Assembly: GCF_000332195.1 (NCBI RefSeq)
Contig: NZ_KB235922.1
Coordinates: forward strand, 372,001 to 436,000
Direction of reading: 5' to 3'
DNA: 64,000 bases
From: Pleurocapsa sp. PCC 7319
Lineage (GTDB): Bacteria > Cyanobacteriota > Cyanobacteriia > Cyanobacteriales > Xenococcaceae
This document shows, in pieces, positions 24,978 through 33,877 of the stretch. Positions within the stretch are counted from its first letter, which is position 1. Every line of letters begins with the position of its first letter. Both the position numbers and the translations under genes were made by a program. The notes beneath the pieces are model-generated. The model saw nothing but the letters and a program-made list of their open reading frames with translations, was not told the DNA's origin and did not search any database.

Positions 24978-26102
24978 TTACACAGCTGCTTTTGGCACTT
25001 GGTTTTTATCGAAACCGTATTCTTCAAAAACAAATGACAGGTCATTGGCAATTTGCTCCTGGGTTAAGTCAAACTCCTCAAGAGACATAACCTTATGTTG
25101 GCGTTTATAGTTTTTCTGAATTTGAGCTTGGTTTTCGACTACCTGTCGCAACTGATCGCTGGGTTTAATTCCAGTAAAAGCTAGGATTTTGGCAAACGCA
25201 TTGGGTAGGGATGAGCGCAATTCATCGTATTTCAAGATTAAGAGCCTATCTTCGGGAATTACTCTCTCTTGCCGCAGCTTGGAGAAGTAGCGATAAAGCT
25301 CGATGTCATAGCGATATCTTCTGTCTAGGTACAGCTTCAATTTATTTGGGGAAATCTTTTGAGTTATCTTTCGATGTTTGAGGGTATTGTAATTGAGAGA
25401 AAGGTGGGAAGAAATCGTAGCATAAGGCGATCGCACTAAATAAATAAACTTAGCATCGGGAAAAGTCTCTCGCAGAGTCTTAAGACGGTGAATCGAAAAA
25501 TGTAAATGAGCGATTACCTGTTCATTTTGAGTGTAATATATTTGGCGCTGAAGACAGCTTTTGAGAAATCTAATCGAGAAGCAACGACGAGATTCTGGTT
25601 GTTTGTCGTGAAAGCGCAGCTCTGGATATTCACGAGTATCAAAACCTAAGGGAGATAAGGCAGTAACGAATTGAGTATCAAGTTGATGAAAGAATAAGAA
25701 TTCATCGTGTTCTACTTGATCGAGAGCAAGTTCATGACCTACTTGAGCCGGAACGAGGATTCCCAGGTCTTTTTTGATTAAGTAATCAATTAGTGGTTTT
25801 AATAAAGTGCGTGCTGTAAGTGCTGGAAACAGAAGCTGCCACGTCTCGAAAGCTGCAAACTCCTTGGTCTGAGTTAATAAGCAATGTAAAAAGCTAGTTC
25901 CACTGCGGGGATTTCCAATAATGAAAATTGGTTCCTTGACTTGGACTTGGCGATATTGAGGAAAGAATATCCTATCTAAAAAAAGGGTTAGGTGTGTGAA
26001 AGCAAGAAAAAGCGGAAACAGAAATAACCATTGTAAAAAAGTTGTTTTCACTCCAAAATTTTTCCAGCAAGACTTCAAAATCGAAAAGTAAACTTTCAGC
26101 AT
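24978..26102 (-). CDS. Sulfotransferase 2 of the biosynthetic cluster
   Basis: A 374-residue sulfotransferase, only distantly similar to the one at 22284. The PAPS loop is IIGNPRSGTSFLHCLLTQ and the 3'-phosphate site is in IYLVRSPYATISSHLSL. The N terminus has a hydrophobic segment (FLQWLFLFPLFLAFTHLTLFL) that may anchor it to the membrane, fitting a lipid-like acceptor. It lies 33 bases after the TauE/SafE gene and 27 bases before the microprotein. Its presence beside a second sulfotransferase suggests two sulfation sites or a paired reaction. Substrate is not known. Confidence 0.85.
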   Translation of the reverse strand: MLKVYFSILKSCWKNFGVKTTFLQWLFLFPLFLAFTHLTLFLDRIFFPQYRQVQVKEPIFIIGNPRSGTSFLHCLLTQTKEFAAFETWQLLFPALTARTLLKPLIDYLIKKDLGILVPAQVGHELALDQVEHDEFLFFHQLDTQFVTALSPLGFDTREYPELRFHDKQPESRRCFSIRFLKSCLQRQIYYTQNEQVIAHLHFSIHRLKTLRETFPDAKFIYLVRSPYATISSHLSLNYNTLKHRKITQKISPNKLKLYLDRRYRYDIELYRYFSKLRQERVIPEDRLLILKYDELRSSLPNAFAKILAFTGIKPSDQLRQVVENQAQIQKNYKRQHKVMSLEEFDLTQEQIANDLSFVFEEYGFDKNQVPKAAV

Positions 26103-26135
26103 TTTTTAGTTTTAAAATTCTCAACATTGCAACTT

Positions 26136-27185
26136 TCATTTGTGAGATTCGGATACGGCTGTTTCTCGAATGATTATGTCTTTGACATTTTGTCTGTTGG
26201 ATAGCAATCGCTGATAGCCCGAGTAATTCATTACTGAAAAAAAGCAAAAACCAACTAAAAATGTTGCTGCACTAAAGAGCATTAAGTTATGAGTTAGGGG
26301 CAAGATCAGCAAAGCAGCGCCAAATTGGAGAATGATGGTAGTTAGTAAAAGATAGATAACAAAAAGATTTGAGCGATTAGCGATAAATTTCGCACCTAGG
26401 GGGGCGCCGATAACCACTACAGGCACAGATACCCACCAATAGCTCCAAGTCTCAGGCAAAACGGGCGTTGAGCTGAAGAAGACACGCCAACCAAAACCAA
26501 CTAAGGCATTAACTGCCATTAGTACAACTGAGGTTGGAGTAGCAATTTTCTCATCAAGGCGGAATGCTAGTACTAGCAGCGAAAAGGTCAAGATATCCAG
26601 TCCGCTACCAGTGATGCCACTTACCATTCCTCCCACTAAACCGACAGCAATCAGCACCAGCATATCCTGTCTTTGAAAGCCGGAAATTCGCTTGTTAAGA
26701 ACCCGTTGGCGATCGCGGTTCATCGAAAGCAGTGCTACACCAAAGCTTAACCATAGGGTCACAAAAAATAGCTTAGTTACCACAGGGGGCAGAAGCGGAG
26801 CGATATATTCGAGGCTGAACATGATTCCTAAGGCTCCCCCTAGGCTGGAAAACAGCAAAGCACGGGGTTCGATAGCAATGCGATTAACAAAAATCGCGAT
26901 CGTAGCGGAAGTCATCCCCACCGACTGAATCATCAAAGAGAAATCTCTAGCTACCGCTGGCTCAATATCAAACATCAAAGTCATGACCGGAAATGCCACC
27001 GCACCACCCCCTTCGCTAGTTGAACCAGCGATAAAAGAGCCGACAGCCATGGTGACAGACATAAACCAATTATCGACAAACAAATGCCATTGGTTTCTGG
27101 CAACCATTAACAGCAGCCAAAATGACCAAACGAACAAGGGAACCAGAAGATCTAGCTTCTTAAATTTAAATTTCAATACACTCAT
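26136..27185 (-). CDS. TauE/SafE family permease
   Basis: A 349-residue membrane protein with about eight to nine spans and the family repeat: GSFIAGSTSEGGGAVAFPVMTLMF in the first half and VGGMVSGITGSGLDILTFSLLV in the second. The family moves sulfite, sulfonates, sulfoacetate or other organosulfur anions. In this place, between two flavin monooxygenases and two sulfotransferases, an export or import role tied to sulfur metabolism or the sulfated product is plausible, but it is inference. A 113-base gap separates it from the monooxygenase upstream. Confidence 0.85.
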   Translation of the reverse strand: MSVLKFKFKKLDLLVPLFVWSFWLLLMVARNQWHLFVDNWFMSVTMAVGSFIAGSTSEGGGAVAFPVMTLMFDIEPAVARDFSLMIQSVGMTSATIAIFVNRIAIEPRALLFSSLGGALGIMFSLEYIAPLLPPVVTKLFFVTLWLSFGVALLSMNRDRQRVLNKRISGFQRQDMLVLIAVGLVGGMVSGITGSGLDILTFSLLVLAFRLDEKIATPTSVVLMAVNALVGFGWRVFFSSTPVLPETWSYWWVSVPVVVIGAPLGAKFIANRSNLFVIYLLLTTIILQFGAALLILPLTHNLMLFSAATFLVGFCFFSVMNYSGYQRLLSNRQNVKDIIIRETAVSESHK

Positions 27186-27298
27186 AAAATTGACAGAGAT
27201 CTGACTATTGATAGAAGTCTCGGGAAAATAAAATGTTTAGCGAATTTACGTTGTCATAGCTTCTATTTTCAAGACAGAGGTTTATAGAAGGAGTGCAG

Positions 27299-28906
27299 TC
27301 AAAGACTTAATTCGGGATTTAGAAAGTTTAAGCCTCTTAAAGAGGAGATAACTTTCAAAATGGGATACCCAATCAGGGCGCTTCCACCCCAAACTACTTG
27401 TAAAAACAAGAACAAAAATATTTCATGGGGGGTCTTGAGTTTCCAAATGTGCAGACCTTCACGTTCAATGACATCTAATGCTAATGGATTAGCATGGGGT
27501 CCACAGATGCGGAAGTGGGGGGCTGCAACACTTCCAAACAAAACACTCCAGAGCACGAGCGGTCGTTTGATTAATTTCCATAGAACAGGACGACAACCAA
27601 TTAACTCGGCCAACTCATACATAAATGGCACGTAGGAGACAATTCCCGTAATGCGATCGCTGACAAGAGGCTTTAACTCAGCAGATTTCTTGGCATCTTT
27701 TTCAATTGTTGCCTTCATCTGTGCGGTTGAAGGAAGAGATAATCTACCACTGGCAATTCCAGCAAAATAACGAGCTTGTAGTTCGATAATAGGAGGCATC
27801 GCACCTATGTTGGGACGGGCAAAGCCTATAAAACCAATATTGGGGAGGTCTAGATGAAAGATTTTTTTATAGAGCTGGCGCCAATCCCACCCCTCATTCT
27901 CTATTGGTAAAAAGGGGAATTTAACTTTGAAACCACTACAAAAGATAACTGTATCCGCCTTTACTTTGCTCCCATCGCTAAAGACGATCCCGTCTGGATT
28001 GAATTGGTGAATTCCAGATTTGAGAGCAACATTAGGTTTTGTAAGGGCCTGCATGAATACATCCGATTTAGTTATGAATTGTTTGTGATAGCTACCTCCA
28101 GATAAATCGATCAGTTTTTGTCTGATCTGCCAGGATTTATATTTACGGTTGATAAAAGTTAACAAGTGTTGAATCGCAGTTTCGATACGGTCGTAAAGTA
28201 CAGGTGGCAATTGATATGTGGTTCGGTGATGAAAGTAATCTCCGGGAAGAGTCATACGCTTGTCGAGTTTGGGCATAATAAACACTCCTCTTCTCAAACT
28301 AAGTGTCACCTTTGTCGCCACCTGAGAAAGTTCATTCACGAGATCGCCACCGCTTTCTCCACCGCCAACTACTACCACATGCTTACCGTGATAAGGGCTA
28401 TTGTCTTTGTAGGTCGATGAGTGAACAATTTTTCCCTGGAATTCTGACATATTCTCAATGGCAGGCAACTCCTTTTCTTCATTTAGTCCCGTACAAACTG
28501 CCACAGAGTCAACTTCGTATTCATCTACGGCATCAGGTTTGACCACGCAAACGATCCACTTGTCTCCTTTACGCGATACAGATTTGACCGAAGCATTATA
28601 GATTATGTGCTTTTCAAGATCGAAGTGACGAGTATAAGCCAAGAGATATTCAAGGTACTGTTCGTGCTTTAAGAAGTGAGGATAGCGATCGGGCATGGGA
28701 AAGTCAGAGAATGCAGTTATATACTTTGAGGAACTCAGTTCGGTATTGCGAAATACGCTGACCCCTTGCTTGCGGAACTTCCAGTTTCCACCGATATGAG
28801 GAGAGGACTCGAAGGCCACAACCTCCATCCCTTCTTCTAGGCAGGACTTAATTGTTACTAAACCAGCAAGTCCAGCCCCGATAACGGCAACTTTTTTCTT
28901 ATCCAT
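27299..28906 (-). CDS. Flavin-containing monooxygenase, copy 1
   Basis: Class B flavin monooxygenase of 535 residues. FAD motif VAVIGAGLAGLVTIKSC at the N terminus, NADPH motif VVVVGGGESGGDLVNEL around residue 180, and the FMO identifying motif FQGKIVHSSTY between them. A hydrophobic C-terminal segment (FLFLFLQVVWGGSALIGYPI) suggests membrane association, as in eukaryotic FMOs. Possible reactions are N- or S-oxygenation or Baeyer-Villiger oxidation of the cluster product. It is a tandem paralogue of the next gene upstream, with the same length and closely similar sequence from end to end. Confidence 0.88.
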   Translation of the reverse strand: MDKKKVAVIGAGLAGLVTIKSCLEEGMEVVAFESSPHIGGNWKFRKQGVSVFRNTELSSSKYITAFSDFPMPDRYPHFLKHEQYLEYLLAYTRHFDLEKHIIYNASVKSVSRKGDKWIVCVVKPDAVDEYEVDSVAVCTGLNEEKELPAIENMSEFQGKIVHSSTYKDNSPYHGKHVVVVGGGESGGDLVNELSQVATKVTLSLRRGVFIMPKLDKRMTLPGDYFHHRTTYQLPPVLYDRIETAIQHLLTFINRKYKSWQIRQKLIDLSGGSYHKQFITKSDVFMQALTKPNVALKSGIHQFNPDGIVFSDGSKVKADTVIFCSGFKVKFPFLPIENEGWDWRQLYKKIFHLDLPNIGFIGFARPNIGAMPPIIELQARYFAGIASGRLSLPSTAQMKATIEKDAKKSAELKPLVSDRITGIVSYVPFMYELAELIGCRPVLWKLIKRPLVLWSVLFGSVAAPHFRICGPHANPLALDVIEREGLHIWKLKTPHEIFLFLFLQVVWGGSALIGYPILKVISSLRGLNFLNPELSL

Positions 28907-28949
28907 AACTTTTTACCTAGACTAATAAAAATCTTGTCAATTAATTAAT

Positions 28950-30557
28950 TTAAAAATCTAACTGGGGTTCGAGCAATTTACAGCCTGGTAAGCGATAAAC
29001 CGCTTTAAAGAGGGGATAGCTGAGTATCCCACCAACGCCCCAAATTATTTGAAAAGCAAAAAACAAAAATTTTTCCTGAGGCGTTTTTAACTTTTGTAGG
29101 TGTAAGCCTTCCTGTGCGATAATCTCAAAGGCTTTGGGATCGGCATGAGGCCCACAAAGACGAAAATGAGGTGGTGCTACGGTACCAAACAAAACACTCC
29201 ACAGCACTAACGGCCTGTTCAAAAGCTGTTTCAAAATTGGGCGACAGCCAATTAGCCCCGCTAGTTCGTACATGTAAGGAACAAATGAGACGATTGAAGT
29301 AACTCGTTCGCAAACTAGTGGTTTCAGTTTGGCAGTTTCCCGAGCATCTCGTTTGATAACTGACTCCATCTCAGCAAGAGATGGCAGCGATAATCTGCCA
29401 CTAGCTACACCGGCAAAATAGCGCGACTGAAGCTCGGTAACGGGAGGGATAGCACCAATATTAGGACGTGCAAAGCCGATAAAACCGAGATTGGTTAGTT
29501 CAGGATGGAAGATATTTTTATATAGTTTGCGCCAATCCCATCCTCGACTCTCGATGGGGAGAAATGGGAAGAAAACCTTGAAGCCACTGGAGAAGATTAC
29601 AGCCTCTGCTTTGACTTTGCTACCATCGGCAAACACCACACCATCAGTGTCAAACCTTTGAATTGCTGGCTTGAGGAATACATGTGGTTGGGCAAGGGCT
29701 GTTAAGAAAACGTCTGACTTGGTAATAAATTGTTGGTGGTAACTTCCTCCAGATAGCTCAATCAACTTTTGCCGAATCTGCCAAGCTTTTTGTCGGCGGT
29801 TGATAAAGTTGAAAAGATTTTGGAATAGAGTTTCTATGCGATCGTAAATTGCTGGAGGGAAGTGGTAAGTAGAGCGGTGATGGAAATAATCTCCCGGTAG
29901 TGTCATTGTCTTGTCAAGTTTAGGCATGACAAATACACCCCTCCTCAAACTCAGTGTTACCTCTTTGGCAACTTGAGATATTTCATTCAGAATATCTCCT
30001 CCACTTTCACCACCACCGACAATGACAACATTTTGCTCTCGGTATGGGATATTGTCTTTATAGGCAGATGAATGAACAATTTTTCCCTGAAAATTCTCTT
30101 GATTGGGAATCGCTGGGAGATTACGCTTTTCATTTAAACCCGTACAAACTGCTACTGCATCGAATTCACACCTACTAACCGTACCACCATGAGAAACATT
30201 AAGCAGCCATTTTCCCTCTTGTCGTTGCATGCGAGTCACTGTTGCTTCAAATTTAATGTGCCGTTGCAAATCGAAATGGCGAGCATAATCTAGCAAATAA
30301 TCAAGATACTGTTCGTGCTTTAAAAAATGTGGGAAATTCTCTGGCATAGGAAAGTCAGAAAAGGCAGTTAGATACTTTGAGGAAGTTAATTCGGTATGCC
30401 GAAAGACGCTTACACCTCCCTCTTGGAAATGCCAGTTTCCCCCCAGCCGCTCGTTCTTCTCAAAGGCTATAACCTCCATTCCTTCCTCAAGACAAGACTT
30501 AATCGTTACTAAACCAGCAAGTCCAGCTCCGATGATGGCAACTTTCTTTTTTTCCAT
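28950..30557 (-). CDS. Flavin-containing monooxygenase, copy 2
   Basis: Paralogue of the downstream neighbour, also 535 residues, separated from it by 43 bases. FAD motif VAIIGAGLAGLVTIKSC, FMO motif FQGKIVHSSAY and NADPH motif VVIVGGGESGGDILNEI are all intact, and the C-terminal hydrophobic segment is present (FLFFAFQIIWGVGGILSYPL). Both copies look catalytically complete, so the duplication was probably kept for two oxidation steps or two positions. Divergence is spread along the whole length, so it is not a very recent copy. Confidence 0.88.
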   Translation of the reverse strand: MEKKKVAIIGAGLAGLVTIKSCLEEGMEVIAFEKNERLGGNWHFQEGGVSVFRHTELTSSKYLTAFSDFPMPENFPHFLKHEQYLDYLLDYARHFDLQRHIKFEATVTRMQRQEGKWLLNVSHGGTVSRCEFDAVAVCTGLNEKRNLPAIPNQENFQGKIVHSSAYKDNIPYREQNVVIVGGGESGGDILNEISQVAKEVTLSLRRGVFVMPKLDKTMTLPGDYFHHRSTYHFPPAIYDRIETLFQNLFNFINRRQKAWQIRQKLIELSGGSYHQQFITKSDVFLTALAQPHVFLKPAIQRFDTDGVVFADGSKVKAEAVIFSSGFKVFFPFLPIESRGWDWRKLYKNIFHPELTNLGFIGFARPNIGAIPPVTELQSRYFAGVASGRLSLPSLAEMESVIKRDARETAKLKPLVCERVTSIVSFVPYMYELAGLIGCRPILKQLLNRPLVLWSVLFGTVAPPHFRLCGPHADPKAFEIIAQEGLHLQKLKTPQEKFLFFAFQIIWGVGGILSYPLFKAVYRLPGCKLLEPQLDF

Positions 30558-30610
30558 AACTTCTTACCTAAACTGAAATTACCAAAACTACATCCCAACC
30601 ATGGCGATCG

Positions 30611-31207
30611 CTAAGTGGTTTTTGCGGCTTTAAAAAATCTGATGCCGGGGATGAAACGAGGCTTGTAGCCAAAAACATAAGCATAGTTAGTGTCTTCACT
30701 CAAAGCTCGTTCTTCAGCTTTTATTCGCTTACTCATTAACCAGGCGTTGGCGATGCTAAAAAAGATCGCGGTGAGATAGGCTGAATGGATTAGAGGTAAA
30801 GCCGCAATTTCGAGGATTACCCCCAGCCAATTGGGGTGTCGCAGATAACTATAAATACCAGAGTCAACCACTGGCTGATGAGGCAGAGTCATAATCGGAA
30901 GAGTCCAACGCTGTCCTAGCGATCGCATAGACAAATAGCGCAAAACCTGACCCGCTAGCGTTGCTAATAGCGCAGCAGCAGCTAAAACTGGGATAAAAGG
31001 ACGCTCAAGCCACCAGACTTCTACAATCATCGCCATCCACCAACTCACTTGCAGCACTTTTACGGCACCTAAAAGGTTGTCATTATACTCTCGTCCTCCT
31101 TGAGCCAGGATATATGCAGCATTTTGCTTGCTATGGCGCAGCTCCAAAAGTCTCTGCAAGATAATAGCAGCAATAATTCCCATGAAGATCGATTTACTTA
31201 ACACCAA
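30611..31207 (-). CDS. ICMT-like membrane methyltransferase
   Basis: A 198-residue polytopic protein of the isoprenylcysteine carboxyl methyltransferase/phospholipid methyltransferase family: VVDSGIYSYLRHPNWLGVILEI is the RHPNY-type SAM/substrate motif and KRIKAEERAL the C-terminal EE motif. Small ICMT-like enzymes often accompany type III polyketide synthases; SrsB of Streptomyces griseus and BpsB of Bacillus subtilis O-methylate alkylresorcinols and alkylpyrones. That is the likely role here. The gene overlaps the upstream 2-oxoglutarate enzyme by 14 bases, so expression is coupled. Confidence 0.85.
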   Translation of the reverse strand: MVLSKSIFMGIIAAIILQRLLELRHSKQNAAYILAQGGREYNDNLLGAVKVLQVSWWMAMIVEVWWLERPFIPVLAAAALLATLAGQVLRYLSMRSLGQRWTLPIMTLPHQPVVDSGIYSYLRHPNWLGVILEIAALPLIHSAYLTAIFFSIANAWLMSKRIKAEERALSEDTNYAYVFGYKPRFIPGIRFFKAAKTT

Positions 31208-32393
31208 CTATTTCTCCTTGTGACTTGGTTGATTCTTCAAGTAGCCTGTTGTATCCAAAACGATCTTCACCACGAATTAAAGCTGCTCTCCAGTTGTCTA
31301 ACTTAATTTTGCTCACACCTGCGATTGAATAACTGTGGCCTTCTGACAACATTTTTTGGCTATATAGGCGCGTACTTGTGGGAACGACCCGACCATTTAC
31401 GCCCCATCGCCACTGGTTAGTTTGATTATCTAACGAGCCATGGATGGCCCGCTCGCTAAAGATATAAAATTGTCCTGCCTTCATTTCAATGGCCTTAATA
31501 TTGTCGGAATGGATCGGATAATCAATTTCGATTTGGAGATTGCCAAATCGACCTTTTCCATTACCAGCTTTACTGGGGTCAAATATTTCAAACTTAATCG
31601 GATAGATTTTTTGGCTGGAGCCAGAAACGACTGTCATGCATCCATTTTCTTTGGTGGCATCGGTAAGAGCAAACCAACAGGTTAACTGAAACAGGTCTTC
31701 AACATCGGGAGGATTGACAACCGATTCTACTCGATTATCAAGCAGGTAGGTACTTGCTTGGTGAAATGGAGTTCCAGGACTCTTAGGTGCCTTGGGAAAA
31801 AATTGAGTACGCCAGAGCAAAAGATCGGGACCTAACAGTTGAGCACACCGCTCGGTTAGGGCTGGATGCTTAAACAAATTCAGCAAGATGGGATTATCCA
31901 GATAGCGATCGCGGAAGTTCATCCCCCTCATCGCAATCTTCTCATTACTCATTCGTTCATCAGCGGGTTGCGATTTATCTTTGGTTAGAATTTCATAGGC
32001 CCCTTGAGAGTAGGGATAAATTGGAGATTCTGTGTTTTCTATCTGCTCGATGAAAAGATCTTTCACCGATTTTGCCTCTTCCGGAGACATTATGGTAAAA
32101 GGACCGAGATAACCATGCTCATAAAAAAATCGAATATCCTCTTCAGAGAGACGGTATTTTTCATCCACCAAGACTTTTGGTTGATAAGCATTTGGTTCCC
32201 GCTGCTGACAATAATAGTCATAGTAAATTTTTTGTCCTCCGGACTTAAATGCCGTCAAAAACATTTGATCGTTCCACCCTATTGGTAAACGATCTCTCAT
32301 TCTTTGAGGAAATAAACCCTGGAGAAATTTGAGTTTGACCAGAAGATAACTGAGAGCAATTTTGAGGCGAAATAAAAACTTATTACGTTTCAT
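31194..32393 (-). CDS. SyrB2-like Fe(II)/2-oxoglutarate halogenase (predicted)
   Basis: A 399-residue enzyme of the PhyH/chlorinating-enzyme fold. The iron triad that reads HxD in hydroxylases reads His211-Gln-Ala213 here (GTPFHQASTYLL), with distal His318 (RAIHGSLDN) and 2-oxoglutarate Arg335 (GVNGR). Replacement of the carboxylate by Ala, leaving room for a halide on iron, is the hallmark of SyrB2, CytC3 and related halogenases. The flanking LTCWFALTDATKENGCM and MKAGQFYIFSERAIH also follow the SyrB2 pattern rather than ordinary PhyH. Such enzymes usually act on carrier-protein-bound substrates. The N-terminal 80 residues are an extension. Chlorination of the cluster product is the best guess; the true substrate is unknown. 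Confidence 0.85.
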   Translation of the reverse strand: MKRNKFLFRLKIALSYLLVKLKFLQGLFPQRMRDRLPIGWNDQMFLTAFKSGGQKIYYDYYCQQREPNAYQPKVLVDEKYRLSEEDIRFFYEHGYLGPFTIMSPEEAKSVKDLFIEQIENTESPIYPYSQGAYEILTKDKSQPADERMSNEKIAMRGMNFRDRYLDNPILLNLFKHPALTERCAQLLGPDLLLWRTQFFPKAPKSPGTPFHQASTYLLDNRVESVVNPPDVEDLFQLTCWFALTDATKENGCMTVVSGSSQKIYPIKFEIFDPSKAGNGKGRFGNLQIEIDYPIHSDNIKAIEMKAGQFYIFSERAIHGSLDNQTNQWRWGVNGRVVPTSTRLYSQKMLSEGHSYSIAGVSKIKLDNWRAALIRGEDRFGYNRLLEESTKSQGEIVGVK

Positions 32394-32478
32394 GGTCAGA
32401 TTTTCCTTAATTGATAGTTTTGTCTCGTAACTTTTGAGAACGAGTTATTTAATAAAAGATATGAATAGGCCGATTACC

Positions 32479-33861
32479 TTAAACTGGATTGGCGACAGGT
32501 TGAGACATTTGTTGACGTAGACGTTGACCTTGTAAGATCATCCTCACCCCACCAGCAGGTATTAAAGTAATAGCTTGACGAATTGGTTTCACTGGTTTGT
32601 TATCTGCCAGCAACAGTCGATAACGAGAGAGGATTGTTGCTATAACTAGCTTCATTTCAAACATTGCCAATGCTGCTCCTAAACAACGACGGCTGCCGCC
32701 ACCAAAAGGAATAAATTCATATGGGGAAAATTGATGCTCAATAAATCGCTCTGGCTGAAATTGTTTAGAATTTGGATATAAATCTTCACGATGGTGAGTC
32801 AAATATATACAACAGTGCAATGCAGTACCCGGTTGTATCTCGTAACCCATTAGTTCAAATGATTCTTTTACCATCCTGGGTCCGCTGATTGGCACCACTG
32901 GATAAATGCGCAGAGTTTCATTACATACAGCAGTTAGATAGGGGAGACGGAAAATATCCATTGGGTCTGGAGAGTCTCCTAGACGATCAATTTCCTTAAG
33001 CAATTTAGCTCTAATTTCGGGATGATAATGAATCCAGTACAACGCCCAAGCCATTGACGTAGCCGTAGTTTCATGTCCAGTCAACAGCAGAGTGATTAAC
33101 TGATCTCGAATTTCTACATCGGACATTCGTTCTCCGTCCTCATCCCTTGCGAGCAGTAACATCGATAGGATATCTGTCCGCTCTGGGTCTGGTTTGGCTC
33201 GGCGCTCTTTGATTTCAGCATAGAGCAGTTGGTCAATCTGTTGACGTTTGTGTAAAAAGTTTTGCCAAGAGTTTAAAAAACCTAATTTTTTTTGGAGTGA
33301 AGGAGACAATAGCAGAAGGTTAAATATCTTAGATTGAAAAACCCCCGAATAATAGACCAACAATTCTTTTAGTATTTGATATCGCTCTCCTTCGGACAAG
33401 CCAAAGATCACTTCTAGAATCACTTCTAAGGAAATATCTTCCATGATTGCCCTTGCCGAAAAAATCTCGCCAGAAGATAATTCCTCGCTGACTTGCTGGG
33501 CAAGATTACAGATGGCTCTGCCATAAGCAGTCATTCTTTCGCCATGAAAAGAAGGCATCAGCAACTTTCTTTGGCGCAAATGATGCTTTGGATCTTGGAA
33601 AAGTAGTGATTCGTCACCAAAGACAGGACGCATCAAATTACCATCTGGAGCAGCATATTCACTCTTGACATCTTGGGTCATGATTTGCTGGATGGCTTGG
33701 GGGTGACTTACTAATACTTGAGTATTACCAACGGGAGTAATTTTGGCCTCAAAAATATCGGGAAACTTTTGAGCAGCCGCATCCATATAGCCGATCGGAT
33801 CGCTACTCCACTGAATTTTTTGGACAAAACCGGGCGTTCTTGGACCTTTTAGTTGTTTCAT
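32479..33861 (-). CDS. Cytochrome P450 (CYP110-like)
   Basis: A 460-residue bacterial P450. Heme-binding motif FGGGSRRCLG near residue 390, K-helix ExxR in NETLRIYP, I-helix oxygen-activation motif LLLTGHETTATS. The segment KLLMPSFHGERMTAYG is typical of the cyanobacterial CYP110 family, whose members hydroxylate fatty acids and terpenes. A role in hydroxylating the acyl chain or creating a hydroxyl for sulfation is reasonable here. It follows the type III PKS by 16 bases and precedes the 2-oxoglutarate enzyme by 85 bases. Confidence 0.92.
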   Translation of the reverse strand: MKQLKGPRTPGFVQKIQWSSDPIGYMDAAAQKFPDIFEAKITPVGNTQVLVSHPQAIQQIMTQDVKSEYAAPDGNLMRPVFGDESLLFQDPKHHLRQRKLLMPSFHGERMTAYGRAICNLAQQVSEELSSGEIFSARAIMEDISLEVILEVIFGLSEGERYQILKELLVYYSGVFQSKIFNLLLLSPSLQKKLGFLNSWQNFLHKRQQIDQLLYAEIKERRAKPDPERTDILSMLLLARDEDGERMSDVEIRDQLITLLLTGHETTATSMAWALYWIHYHPEIRAKLLKEIDRLGDSPDPMDIFRLPYLTAVCNETLRIYPVVPISGPRMVKESFELMGYEIQPGTALHCCIYLTHHREDLYPNSKQFQPERFIEHQFSPYEFIPFGGGSRRCLGAALAMFEMKLVIATILSRYRLLLADNKPVKPIRQAITLIPAGGVRMILQGQRLRQQMSQPVANPV

Positions 33862-33877
33862 TTTCTTAATTCCCTAT

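Noticed and set aside
31194-32393. Simple annotation as phytanoyl-CoA dioxygenase
   Set aside because: The iron-binding Asp is replaced by Ala213, which argues for the halogenase branch rather than a hydroxylase.
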